Shown one piece after another: positions 8,178 to 17,035 of a stretch of 64,000 nt of DNA. Position numbers and translations under genes: made by a program. Source of the stretch: Roseiarcus sp963742305 (GTDB taxonomy: Bacteria; Pseudomonadota; Alphaproteobacteria; Rhizobiales; Beijerinckiaceae). Numbering within the stretch: position 1 is the stretch's first letter; every line of letters starts with the position of its first letter. Where the stretch lies: positions 1-64,000 of the forward strand of contig CAVULN010000001.1 in NCBI GenBank assembly GCA_963742305.1, in the 5' to 3' direction. The notes below the pieces were generated by a model, which was given only the letters and a program-made list of their open reading frames with translations, was not told where the DNA came from and searched no databases.

Positions 8178-8552
8178 ATAACCGGCCGGTTAAGAACTCT
8201 CGCAAGAAGCCTCAGACGCAACGCGACGAGCGCCGAGCGGCGCCTGTGGCAGGGCCTGCGGCGCGAGCAGGTCGCGGACTTCCGGTTTCGTCGCCAGGTT
8301 ATTCTTGGGGGCTTCATTGCCGACTTCGCCTGCTTTGAGGCGCGGGTGGTTATCGAAGTCGATGGCGCAACCCATGCGACAGACGAGGAGATTGCTCGCG
8401 ACGCAACGCGCTCGGCCGCGCTCGCCGCGCAAGGCTATGACATTCTGCGCTTCACGAATGACGATGTCTTTCACAATCTCAATGGCGTGCTCGAGACGAT
8501 TTACATGAGGCTTGTCGCTTTGAGACCGCGCACGGACGAATCCGCGATTTAG
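8163..8552 (+). CDS. DUF559 / Vsr-like endonuclease-domain protein
   Basis: A 129-residue protein of the DUF559 family, related to very-short-patch-repair (Vsr) and PD-(D/E)xK nucleases. It has an N-terminal RNATSAERRLWQGLR segment, the core FRRQVILGGFIADFAC followed by VIEVDGATHA (candidate catalytic Asp and Glu), and the terminal motif GYDILRFTNDDV. Start is GTG 8163, inside the left inverted repeat; the stop at 8550-8552 is 4 bp before the right repeat. Gene and repeats together form a compact 544-bp cassette between convergent genes. Family members are often annotated only as 'endonuclease domain'; target and role are unknown. The repeats suggest a mobile or repeat-associated unit. Confidence 0.85.
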   Translation: MGGRAITGRLRTLARSLRRNATSAERRLWQGLRREQVADFRFRRQVILGGFIADFACFEARVVIEVDGATHATDEEIARDATRSAALAAQGYDILRFTNDDVFHNLNGVLETIYMRLVALRPRTDESAI

Positions 8553-8556
8553 GCCC

Positions 8557-8639
8557 GGTGCGACCCCCCCACCCTGACCCGCCCCCACCATAGGGCGTTC
8601 GGAAGGACGCCCGTCTCCCGACGGGCTTTCGGGGGCGGG
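8557..8639 (-). repeat. Right inverted repeat of the DUF559 cassette (REP-type)
   Basis: This is the inverted partner of 8096-8177, with about 93 percent identity by eye over some 82 bp. It contains GGCGT-TCGGAAGG-ACGCC and CCCGTC-TCCC-GACGGG hairpins. The OsmC gene ends 24 bp further on. No obvious target-site duplication is visible outside the two repeats. Confidence 0.9.
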
Positions 8640-8662
8640 GACGCCCTGCAACTCGTGGCCGC

Positions 8663-9118
8663 CTACTCCACGGTGACCTCCGTCTTCACCGAATTGGCAA
8701 TGAAGCAGATGTCGTGCGCCTCGTGGTGCAGGCGATCGAGCGCCTGCTTCTCGGGCGCGGCGCCCGCCCATTCGATGCTCGGCCGAAGCTTCACCTTGGT
8801 CACCGCCAGCCGCCCGGGCGCGATCTCCGCGGTCGTTCCTTCAGCGTGATCTTCGTACGACGTGACTGTGAAGCCCGCCACCCGCGCCAGATGCAGGAAA
8901 GACAGCATGTGGCAGCTCGAGAGCGATGCGACCAGCATTTCCTCCGGATCGACGGCGGCTTCGACCGCCCATTTGCCGACCACATGGGGCGAGGCGGACG
9001 CCGGAACCTCGGTCCCGCCGTCGAAGCTCAGCGTATGCGCGCGGCTGAAGCGGCCCTTGAGGAAGTCGTCGCCGCTCTCCTTCGCCGCCCATTTGATCGC
9101 TGCAAGATGGGTCGCCAT
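8663..9118 (-). CDS. OsmC-family peroxiredoxin-like protein
   Basis: 151 residues, cytoplasmic. OsmC/Ohr proteins reduce organic hydroperoxides through two thiols. The family core SLSSCHMLSFLHLAR with the second-type Cys is present, and the N-terminal half has HTLSFDGGTEVPASASP. One expected Cys is not obvious in the N-terminal half, so peroxidase activity is uncertain. A further Cys occurs in HDICFIANS. It begins MATHLAAIKWAAKESGDDFL at ATG 9118. It stands alone, convergent with the DUF559 cassette. Confidence 0.88.
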   Translation of the reverse strand: MATHLAAIKWAAKESGDDFLKGRFSRAHTLSFDGGTEVPASASPHVVGKWAVEAAVDPEEMLVASLSSCHMLSFLHLARVAGFTVTSYEDHAEGTTAEIAPGRLAVTKVKLRPSIEWAGAAPEKQALDRLHHEAHDICFIANSVKTEVTVE

Positions 9119-9210
9119 GGTTCCTCATCGCTGTTTTGCTTGGGTCCTCACATTAGCAAACGCGCAAGCCCGTCCGAAGAGCCCGGAGCCGAAAAAACGA
9201 AATGGATGAA

Positions 9211-9232
9211 AAAGCCCGTCCTTGCGGGCTTT
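9211..9232. terminator. Perfect 8-bp-stem hairpin, terminator-like
   Basis: AAAGCCCG-TCCTTG-CGGGCTTT forms a perfect stem with a run of A on the left, which is a run of T on the minus strand. It lies in the spacer between OsmC and the sugar ABC operon and could terminate or insulate transcription in either direction. Confidence 0.45.
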
Positions 9233-9355
9233 GACCGCCGCAGCGAAGCGCAGAAATTTCCCGTGCGACGCCGGGTATTGAATCCCACTAACTTCCTATG
9301 CCATGGTTCGCCGACGCGACGACGGCGAGGAACGCCGGGTCGCAGGGAGGAAGCA

Positions 9356-10386
9356 ATGTCGGATTCTAAGCTGATTTCTGGAGATCGCCGCAAGCTGCTC
9401 AAGGCAGCGGCCGCGGGCGCTGGCGCCGCGGCCCTGTTCGGGGGGCTCGGCGTCAATCCGTTCATGGCCCAGGCGCTGGCCGAGGCGGCCGGCCGCTCGG
9501 AAAAGCCGCTCAAGGCCGCTTTCTCCAACGCCGGATTGCAGGCGACCTGGTGCGCCCAGGGCAAGGAGGCGGCCGAATATTGGGGCAAGCTGTTCAACGT
9601 CGATGTGACCTGGTTCGACGGCCAGCTCGACGCGGTCAAGCAGCGCGCGGCGATCGACAACATGGCCTCGCAGAAGTGGGATTTCGTCGCCATTCAGGCG
9701 TTCGGCATCGGCACCTTGACCGCTCCGGTCAACAAGATGATCGACGCCGGCATTCCGGTCATCGACATGGATACGCTGATCGCGCCGCTCGGCACGATCA
9801 ATGTCCACACGCTACCTCGCGCCTGACAACGTGTTCATGGGCTCGTCCGTCACCCAGACGCTGGTCAACGCCATCAACGGCGAAGGCAACATGGTGATGA
9901 CCTAGGGCGCGCTCGGCCACACCGGCGCTCAAGGGCGCGCCAAGGGCTTCCACGAGATCGTGGCGAAGTATCCCGAAGATCAAGGTGCTCAACGAGGATC
10001 CGGCCGACTGGGACGTGACCAAGGCCGCGCGCATCTGGGAGACGCTGCTCACCAAATATCCGAAGATCGACGCCGCCTTCTTCCACAATGACGACATGGC
10101 GCTCGCCGCCTACAAGGTGATGCAGGCGAAGGGCCGCACCGAGATCAAGATCGGCGGCGTCGACGCCATGCCGCCGGCGATCAAGGCGGTGCAGGAGGGC
10201 CACATGCTCGCGACCGTTCGCAATCCGTCCTGCCGCATCCATGGCGGGGCGATCGTCGCGGGCGTGCAGGCCGTGGTTCAGGGCGCGAAGGCCGGCATCC
10301 CCAAGAACATCGTCACCGACGGGCCGGTCGTCACCAAGGCCAACGCCGACGGCATGCTGTGGATGCAGGAGCAGTTCCTGATCTAA
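9356..10386 (+). pseudogene. Sugar ABC transporter substrate-binding protein, broken by two frameshifts and an amber stop
   Basis: A periplasmic binding protein of the ribose/xylose type (Peripla_BP_4), about 342 residues when reconstructed. Start is ATG 9356 after GGGAGG. The N-terminus looks like a Tat signal (DRRKLLKAAAAGAGAAALFGG). Binding-domain sequence follows (KAAFSNAGLQATWCAQGKEA, VIDMDTLIAPLG). An extra base near 9812 breaks the frame. Homology resumes at YLAPDNVFMGSSVTQTLV and meets TAG at 9903-9905, where Gln is expected before GALGHTGAQGR. A C-run near 9972 causes another shift. The C-terminal half, from NEDPADWDVTKAARIWETLL to the stop at 10386, is intact. It is followed by an intact ATPase and permease. 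The sugar is unknown. Confidence 0.88.
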
Positions 10387-10401
10387 GCCTGACGAAGCCC
10401 T

Positions 10402-11892
10402 ATGGCGCTGCTCGAACTGACTGACATTTCGAAGTCGTTTGGCGGCGTCCAGGCGCTTCGGAATGTCGACTTCACCCTGAACGCCGGCGAGATTCATGGT
10501 CTCGCCGGCGAGAATGGCGCTGGCAAATCGACGATGATGAAAATCATCTCCGGCGTGCATTCGGCCGATTCCGGAACGATGCGCGTCGACGGAAAGGAAG
10601 TGCATTTCCGCTCTTCTCGCGATGCGCTCGCGGCCAGCATCGGCATGGTGCATCAGGAGCTCTCTGTCGCGCCGGAACTGACCGTCGCCGAGAACGTCTT
10701 TCTCGGCGACCAGCCGGTGAACGGGATGGGCGTCGTCGCCTGGCGGCGCATGGCCGAGCGCGCGGCCGAGCAATTGAAGAACCTCGGGCTCGCCATCAAC
10801 CCGCGCGCGCGGCTCGGCGATTTCCCGATCGGGGTGCAGCAGCTGGTCGAGCTCTCGCGCGTCTTGTTCTCGGGCGCGCGCATCATCATTCTCGACGAGC
10901 CGACTTCCGCCTTGTCGCCCCCCGAGATCGAGCGCCTGTTCGGCGTCCTCTCGAGGTTGCGCGACGAAGGCCGAAGCATGGTCTTCATCTCGCATTTCCT
11001 CGACGACATTCTCAAGATCTCGAACGCGATCACGATCTTCCGCAACGGGCGCAAGGTCGAGACGGCTCAGGTCACGCCCAGGATCGACAAGGCCTGGATC
11101 ATCGAACGCATGATCGGCTCGGGTCGCGAGGAGCTCGAGGAAAGCTACCTCGGCGCAATCAAGCTCGACAGTCGCCCGGAGGCCCCGGTCGTGCTGCGGG
11201 CCAATGACCTCACGCTCGCGTCTTCCTATCGCAATCTCAAGTTCGAGGCGCGGGCCGGCGAAGTTCTCGGAATTTATGGTTTCATGGGTTGCGGGCAGCT
11301 CGAACTGGCGCGCACCCTGTTCGGCAGGTATCGTCCCGAGAGCGGATCGCTCGAGATCGATGGGCAAACGACGACGCTCAAGAGCACGACGGCGGCGAAG
11401 AAGGCAGGCGTCGCCTATGTCGCCGAGAGCCGCCGCGCGATGCTGTTCGGCGACGAGCCGGTTTACAAGAATGTTTCGATCGCGGTGCTCGAGCGGCTGT
11501 CCAAATGGCTGCTCAAGCCGGACCGCGAGCGGGAGATCGCCAAGGTTCAGGTCAAGAATCTCGACGTCCGTCCGCCCGATGTCGAGTGGCGTCTGGGCGG
11601 CCTGTCGGGCGGAAATCAGCAGAAGGTCGCGCTGGCCAAATGGCTGACCCACCCGCCGCGAATCCTGCTCCTGGCCGAGCCGACGCGCGGCATGGATGTC
11701 GGAGCCAAAGAGGACGTGGTGCGCATCGTCCGGCATTTGCGCGACCAGGGCATCGCCATCGTCGTCTTCTCCACCGAGCCGGAAACCGTGCTCTCGCTTG
11801 CCGACCGCGTCCTGGTGATGCGCAAGGGCGAGATCGCGCATGAATTCGCCGGCGAAGCGATCAGCAAGGATCAGCTGCTCGCCGCCGCCTGA
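10402..11892 (+). CDS. Sugar ABC transporter ATP-binding protein (RbsA/MglA-like, tandem ABC domains)
   Basis: 496 residues with two fused nucleotide-binding domains, as in RbsA, MglA and XylG. Domain 1 (about 1-240) has Walker A GENGAGKST and Walker B IIILDEPTSAL. Domain 2 (about 255-496) has the usual degenerate P-loop (GFMGCGQLEL), signature LSGGNQQKVALAKWL and AEPTRGMDVGA. It energises import of a monosaccharide-like solute at the inner membrane. ATG 10402 is 15 bp after the binding-protein stop and 20 bp before the permease, so it is the middle of an operon. Substrate cannot be told from these domains. Confidence 0.95.
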   Translation: MALLELTDISKSFGGVQALRNVDFTLNAGEIHGLAGENGAGKSTMMKIISGVHSADSGTMRVDGKEVHFRSSRDALAASIGMVHQELSVAPELTVAENVFLGDQPVNGMGVVAWRRMAERAAEQLKNLGLAINPRARLGDFPIGVQQLVELSRVLFSGARIIILDEPTSALSPPEIERLFGVLSRLRDEGRSMVFISHFLDDILKISNAITIFRNGRKVETAQVTPRIDKAWIIERMIGSGREELEESYLGAIKLDSRPEAPVVLRANDLTLASSYRNLKFEARAGEVLGIYGFMGCGQLELARTLFGRYRPESGSLEIDGQTTTLKSTTAAKKAGVAYVAESRRAMLFGDEPVYKNVSIAVLERLSKWLLKPDREREIAKVQVKNLDVRPPDVEWRLGGLSGGNQQKVALAKWLTHPPRILLLAEPTRGMDVGAKEDVVRIVRHLRDQGIAIVVFSTEPETVLSLADRVLVMRKGEIAHEFAGEAISKDQLLAAA

Positions 11893-11912
11893 CGATAGGA
11901 ATAAGTTTAGCC

Positions 11913-12950
11913 ATGGATATGCAGAGCGCCGAGGTCGGGTCCACACGCGCCTTTCGGCTGGGCGACTTCCTGCGCGATCAGTTGCGCAACATCGCGCCCT
12001 TCATCACCCTGATCGCGCTCGTCGGCTTTTTCAGCATCGCGAGCCCGAGTTTCGCCACGCTCGGCAATCTGGAGAATATCCTCCAGCAGGTGTCGATCAC
12101 GGCGATCATGGCGGTCGGCCTGACCTTCGTCATTCTTACCGCCGAGATCGACCTCTCGGTCGGCGCGATCGCCAACGCGACCGCGATCGTGCTCACCTAT
12201 TTCACCCTCCAGCCGGACTACGTGAACATCGCCAATCTGCCGATGCCGGGCGCGATCGCCATTATCCTTGCGCTCGCCGCCTGTTTCGCGCTCGGCCTTC
12301 TCACCGCCTTCGGCGTGACCCGGATCGGCATCCCGTCCTTCATCATGACGCTCGCCATGATGCAGATCGGGGCTGGAATCTCGGCGGTGCTGGTGCGCGG
12401 CCAGATCGCCTACTCGATCCCGCCGCTCATTCTGACGCTCGGGTCCAAGACGATTTTCGGCGTGCCCTGGATCATCATCGTCGCGGCGCTCTTCCTGCTC
12501 GTGGCCCATCTCGTGCTGACCTACACGCGCTTCGGCCGCTACGTTTACATGGTCGGGGGAAATCGCGAGGCGGCGGAATATTCCGGCGTCAATGTCCGCT
12601 TCATCGTCGGCGCGGTGATGGTGATCTCGGCCGTGTGCTCCGGCTTCGCCGGCATGATCGGCGTCGCCTATTTCGGCAGCGCGCAACAGAATGAGTTCGA
12701 CACGTTTCTGCTCGACGCCATCGCCGCCGTGGTGGTTGGCGGCACGAGCCTGTTCGGCGGGCGCGGCGGCATCGGCAACACGATCGTCGGCCTGTTCGTG
12801 CTCGGCGTGCTCAACAACGGCCTCGATTATGTGAAGATCGACAGCTTCCTCAAGATCCTCATTCGCGGCCTGATCCTGCTTATTGCGCTGATCATCAACA
12901 TCTACGCCGAGCGGCTCAGGACGACGCGCAGCGGCGGCGGAGCGGCCTGA
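11913..12950 (+). CDS. Sugar ABC transporter permease (RbsC-like, BPD_transp_2)
   Basis: 345 residues, polytopic inner-membrane protein of the branched-chain/ribose permease superfamily. The conserved cytoplasmic loop GRYVYMVGGNREAAEYSGV (about 210-228) couples to the ATPase. GGTSLFGGRGGIGNTIVGLF is the family C-terminal motif. It is third in the operon after the binding protein and ATPase, with ATG 11913 preceded by a short purine-rich region. It forms the membrane channel of the importer. The downstream cupin gene is only 41 bp away and probably co-transcribed. Confidence 0.95.
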   Translation: MDMQSAEVGSTRAFRLGDFLRDQLRNIAPFITLIALVGFFSIASPSFATLGNLENILQQVSITAIMAVGLTFVILTAEIDLSVGAIANATAIVLTYFTLQPDYVNIANLPMPGAIAIILALAACFALGLLTAFGVTRIGIPSFIMTLAMMQIGAGISAVLVRGQIAYSIPPLILTLGSKTIFGVPWIIIVAALFLLVAHLVLTYTRFGRYVYMVGGNREAAEYSGVNVRFIVGAVMVISAVCSGFAGMIGVAYFGSAQQNEFDTFLLDAIAAVVVGGTSLFGGRGGIGNTIVGLFVLGVLNNGLDYVKIDSFLKILIRGLILLIALIINIYAERLRTTRSGGGAA

Positions 12951-12991
12951 ACCGAATACGATTGGTTGTGATCGGCGAAGAGGAGAACGTC

Positions 12992-13441
12992 ATGGCGGCG
13001 CTGGAGAAGGGCATCACCCCGAACGGCCAGGGATACCGCGGCAAGACCTGGAACATTTTGGGTCAGGTCTACTATCCCAAGGCGGTGACCAATTCCACGT
13101 TCGCTTTCGAGACCAACAGCGATCCCGGACAATTCGTGCCGGTGCACATCCACCCGACCCAGGATGAATTCATTCTGGTGCAGGATGGCGTGCTCGACCT
13201 GAAGCTCGACGGGGTCTGGACGCAGGCCAGGGCCGGGGACCTGGTGCGCCTGCCGCGCGGCGTTCCGCATGGCTACTTCAACAAATCCGACAAGCCGGCG
13301 CGAGCCCTGTTCTGGGTCGCCCCGACGCAGAAGCTGGAAGCGCTCTTCGACAAGCTTCACAACCTCGCCGATCCGGCCGAGGTCGTGCGCATCTCCGCCG
13401 ACCACGAGGTGAATTTCCTGCCGCCGGAAGCCAACGACTAG
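12992..13441 (+). CDS. Cupin-domain protein co-transcribed with the sugar ABC transporter
   Basis: 149 residues, one small beta-barrel cupin with motif 1 PVHIHPTQDEFILV and motif 2 RLPRGVPHGYFN, giving a 2-His/Glu metal site. ATG 12992 follows AGAGGAGAACGTC and is preferred over an upstream TTG at 12962. Single-domain cupins include sugar isomerases, dioxygenases and sensors, so the reaction is not predictable. Placement at the end of the transporter operon suggests it acts on the imported compound. Confidence 0.85.
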   Translation: MAALEKGITPNGQGYRGKTWNILGQVYYPKAVTNSTFAFETNSDPGQFVPVHIHPTQDEFILVQDGVLDLKLDGVWTQARAGDLVRLPRGVPHGYFNKSDKPARALFWVAPTQKLEALFDKLHNLADPAEVVRISADHEVNFLPPEAND

Positions 13442-13445
13442 CGTC

Positions 13446-13871
13446 TTGTTCGCCGTAAAGGGACTCCGCAGGGTCGTGACAACCGGTCTCCGCGTGGCGT
13501 GCGCCGGAATTCTGATCCTTGCGCTCGCAGGCGCGACGGCGGCGGGCGCGGGCGGCCGCGTTCTGACGGCGATGGACATCGTCGCCATCCGGATCGTCGG
13601 GCATCCGGAGCTCGATTGGACCACGCGCGTCCGGCCTGACGGCGTCGTCGCCTTTCCCTATCTGGGCCGGATCAAGGCGGCGGGGCGCACCGAAGACGAA
13701 CTCGCGCGCGCCGTCGAAAGGGGGCTCATCGAGCAGGAAGATCATCGCCGGGCCTTGAGGTCGCCCCTTGGCGCATCGCTGGAAGGGGATTTCACAAACT
13801 CGCGCAGCCTTGAAATCCGAACCCGGCGTCTTATCTGGACTTCGGTTCGGCCGCCCTGGCCGGAAGACTGA
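13446..13871 (+). pseudogene. Polysaccharide export (Wza/BexD-type) N-terminal remnant
   Basis: The first ~95 residues have a signal-like hydrophobic stretch (GILILALAGATAAGAGG) and a Poly_export domain core (MDIVAIRIVGHPELDWTTRV, then GVVAFPYLGRIKAAGRTEDE). After about residue 98 (13735) the frame loses homology. A +1 frame gives RKIIAGP, as expected for the family, but stops at once. The SLBB portion of a real exporter is absent. The start is uncertain: TTG 13446 or GTG 13476. It looks like a leftover fragment with no capsule genes nearby. Confidence 0.55.
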
Positions 13872-14167
13872 AACCCAGGAAGACTGGAACTGAAAAGACC
13901 AGAACGCAAAATGCATTGCTTACACAATACCTACCGTGGCGGATCGGAATCGATGTCTCCGCTGCTCGTGAACGACCTCTGCGCGCAACTCGCGCCGCTC
14001 AACCGCTACGGCCTTCCGGGCCTCGGCGCCGCTGTCGCCAAAGGGTTGCGCGTTCTTATTGTCGCATCGCGCACGGCGGTCGGCGCCGTCGTTCGCGCCG
14101 AGGGGCGCTGAGTCCCGCTGCGCCCAGGCCTGTTCTCCTCCATGTCGAGTCGCCATAAGCGCTGGAG
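13872..14167. other. Intergenic spacer without recognisable gene
   Basis: 296 bp between the polysaccharide-export remnant and the end of the homospermidine synthase gene. Short open frames on the plus strand show no family resemblance, and no clear hairpin terminator was found. Confidence 0.5.
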
Positions 14168-15602
14168 CTATCGCGCCAGCACGTTCCTGAACTGCCACGG
14201 GTCGTCCTCGTCGATGTCCTCCGGGAAGAGGCCCGGGCGGCCCGCGAGCGGCGTCCAGTCGGTGTAGACGCCGATGACCGGCCCGAGATAGGGGAGCTGC
14301 ACCTCGAGGCAGCGGCGAAAGTCCGTCTCGTCCGCTTCCACGATCCCCGCCTTCGGGTTCTCGAGCGCCCAGACCATGCCGGCCAGCACCGCGGAGGTGA
14401 CCTGGAGGCCGGTCGCGTTCTGATAGGGAGCGAGCGCGCGCGTCTCCTCGACCGAGAGCTGCGAGCCGTACCAGTAGGCGTTGCGGGCGTGGCCGTAGAG
14501 AAGCACGCCCAGTTCGTCGATCCCGTCGAGGATCTCCGCCTCTCCGAGAATATGCTGGGCGCTCTGCATCTCGCCGGCCCGGCCAAACAATTCGTGCAGG
14601 CTCAGGACCGCGTCGTCGCACGGATGATAGGCGTAGTGGCAGGTCGGGCGGTAGACGGCGCCGCCCTTTTCGTCGCGCACGGTGTAATAGTCGGCGATCG
14701 AGATCGAACTCGTTGTGGGTGACGAGGAAGCCGTACTGCCCGCGCGCGGTCGGGGTCCAGGAGCGCACCCGGGTGTTGGCGCCGGGCTGATCGAGAAAGA
14801 TCGCCGCGCCGCAGCCCTTTTCATGGAAGCCGGCGTTCGGCGGGGTCCATGTCTCGTGCGTCCCCCAGCCGAGCTCGGCCGGCTGCATGCCCTCGGACAG
14901 AAAGCCCTCGACCGACCAGGTGTTGACGAAAACGTTGCGCGGCTTCGGGCTCTTGGCGCGCTGGGTGTCGCGCTCGGCGATGTGAATCCCCTTGACGCCG
15001 AGGCGCCGGGCGAGGCGGCCCCACTCGTCCCTCGTCTTCGGCGCCCCGCCCTTGTCTCCGAGATCATGGGCGAGGTTGACCAGCGCCTGCTTGACGAACC
15101 AGGAGACCATCCCCGGATTGGCCCCGCAGCAGGAGACGGCGGTCGGGCCGCCGGGGTTTCTGCGCTTTTCGGCGAGCACCGTCTCGCGCAACGCGTAGTT
15201 GGTGCGCGCCTCGTTGCCGAGCGCCTGATCGAAATAGAAGCCCGGCCAGGGCTCGATGACCGTGTCGACATAGAGGGCGCCCAGCTCGCGGCAGCGCCGC
15301 ATGAGATCGAGCGAGGACGTGTCGACCGAGAGGTTAACGCAGAAGCCTTGGCCCGAGCCAGCCGTCAGATATTTGCTTAGGATCTCGCGATAATTGTCGC
15401 GGGTGAGGCCGAGATGGACGAAGCGGATTCCGCGGTCGTCGAGGAGCTTGCGGTCGGAATCGTCGGGATCGATGACCACGAAGCGCTCGGGATCGAATTC
15501 GAAGTGGCGCTCGATCAAGGGCAGCGTTCCCTTGCCGATCGATCCGAAGCCGATCATCACGATGGGGCCTTCGATGCGCCCGTGCCGCGGCCAATGGGTC
15601 AT
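14168..15602 (-). CDS. hss: Homospermidine synthase (one frameshift)
   Basis: Makes sym-homospermidine from putrescine (and spermidine) with NAD; this is the main polyamine route in many Alphaproteobacteria. ATG 15602 gives MTHWPRHGRIEGPIVMIGFG, with the Rossmann motif GFGSIGKG. Conserved blocks CGANPGMVSWFVKQAL, YVDTVIEPWPGFYFD and GTHETWTPPNAGFH follow. The frame breaks near 14712 (an extra T in GAGTTCG on the coding strand) and continues ISIADYYTVRDEKGGAVYRP, then HYAYHPCDDAVLSLHEL, to the stop at 14168. Reconstructed length about 477 residues, normal for the family. A single extra base in a well-conserved gene suggests sequence error. Confidence 0.94.
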
Positions 15603-15924
15603 GGCGTCCGGTCTCCTTCGACTTTGAGGACGAGCGACGCCGAGCGTCTCCGAGGGGGCGGTTAAAGCCACGGCGCTCAAGGCGCGTCAATAGCGGGGCG
15701 GACCGGTTCCGGTCGTGAAACCGTCACGAGAATGGGCTTGCTTGACGCCCGCTTTCGTTTCGTGAAGTCTCGCGGGCGCCGGACGCGAGGCAGGCGCGTT
15801 TCCAGCGGGCAAGCTCAATTTCGTCGGCCATTTTTCGCGGAATTCCCGGCATTCTGCGAATTGCGTCCCCGTCCGCCAAACCGGTTTTCGCGCTTGCATT
15901 GAAACAGCCGAATGGAAGGGGGTT
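15603..15924. other. Divergent intergenic region between hss and cytochrome P460
   Basis: 322 bp separating two divergently transcribed genes, so it should hold both promoters. No convincing gene or named regulatory motif was recognised. Confidence 0.5.
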
Positions 15925-16483
15925 ATGTTGAGGATAAGCATCAAAGCGGCAGTCGCGGCCGTCGTCTTGCCCTCGCTGCTTGCCGGAATGGCGCTCGCGG
16001 CGCAGGACAGATACACCCTGCAAGTGCCAGGAGGTCTCGCGTTCTCCGAGTTCAGGGGATACGAAAACTGGCAGCTCATCGCTGTCGCTCACAACGGCGA
16101 GAAGCTCGACGCGGTCCTCGGCAATCCCGCGATGATCGAGGCGTACAAGGCGGGCATTCCTGGCAACGGCAAGCCTTTTCCCGATGGCGCGATGATGGCG
16201 AAGATCCATTGGATGGCCAAGAAGGCTGAAGACCAGCCCAATGAGCCGATCGTGCCAGGCGCCTTGCATGACACGGACTTCATGGTGAAGGACAGCAAGA
16301 GGTTCGCTGACAGCGGCGGATGGGGTTACGCCGAGTTCGAATATGACCCCGCGTCCCAGACGTTCAGGCCCGGCGACACATCGGACATCGCCGCCGCAGG
16401 AGCACGACGCCAAATGCGGGTTCGCCTGCCACACGATCGTTCAGGACAAGGATTACGTCTTCACCGCCTACCCGGAGCGGTGA
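15925..16483 (+). CDS. Cytochrome P460-family c-type haem protein (one frameshift)
   Basis: A periplasmic haem protein of the cytochrome P460 family; characterised members oxidise hydroxylamine and/or NO in ammonia- and methane-oxidising bacteria. Signal peptide about 1-25, then YTLQVPGGLAFSEFRGYENW and KIHWMAKKAEDQP, which are typical family blocks. The written frame drifts after GDTSDI at about 16391. Removing one base restores PPQEHDAKCGFACHTIVQDK, with the haem-binding CGFACH (CxxCH), and stops at TGA 16481-16483, about 185 residues. The Lys that crosslinks the haem cannot be assigned by eye. It is a single gene between hss (divergent) and a cupin. Confidence 0.9.
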
Positions 16484-16570
16484 GGGCGCGCGCGGCGTCG
16501 GGGCCGTCATTGCCGCACCGGATGAGGAGAGGCGAGATCCTCCAGCAGGGCCGAGACACAGGAGCACGCG

Positions 16571-17014
16571 ATGCCGCAGGCGCACCAGCCGGGCCAGTCG
16601 GCCTTCCGATCGGTTCTCCCCGAGGACATCGACTGGAAGCCGTTCCCCGCGTTTCCGCCGTCAGTTCGCCTCGCTGTCCTGGTCGGCGAGCCCTCAAAGC
16701 CGGGCCCTTACCTGATCCGGGTGAAGGTCCCTCACGGCGTCAAGCTGATGCCGCACCGGCACCCGGAAGATCGAATCTACACGGTGATGTCCGGCGTCTT
16801 TTATATCGGGCTTGGCGAACAGTTCGACGGCGACAAGGTGATGGCGTATCCGCCGGGCAGCGTCATTGTTCTCCCCGGCAACACGCCGCACTTCCATTGG
16901 GCGAAGTCCGGCGAGTACGTCACGCAGGTGTCGGCGATCGGGCCGCTCGGTCTCGACTATCTGGACCCCGTCGACGATCCGCGCGGACAACAGGGCGCCC
17001 GAGGCGACAGTTGA
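16571..17014 (+). CDS. Cupin-domain protein (ChrR-like)
   Basis: 147 residues with a conserved barrel: GVKLMPHRHPEDRIYTVM (metal His/Glu) and GSVIVLPGNTPHFHWAK (second His). It resembles the cupin in anti-ECF-sigma factors of the ChrR type but lacks their N-terminal zinc domain. ATG 16571 lies 87 bp after the cytochrome P460 stop, so co-transcription is possible. Catalytic role unknown. Confidence 0.82.
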   Translation: MPQAHQPGQSAFRSVLPEDIDWKPFPAFPPSVRLAVLVGEPSKPGPYLIRVKVPHGVKLMPHRHPEDRIYTVMSGVFYIGLGEQFDGDKVMAYPPGSVIVLPGNTPHFHWAKSGEYVTQVSAIGPLGLDYLDPVDDPRGQQGARGDS

Positions 17015-17035
17015 GAAAGCCTCGAAGCCGATCCC

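Noticed and set aside
9874..11946. A 690-codon open frame on the minus strand opposite the sugar ABC operon.
   Set aside because: It is the codon-complement shadow of intact, well-conserved transporter genes in high-G+C DNA and has no family resemblance. Similar long shadows lie opposite metK, opgG and the beta-propeller gene.
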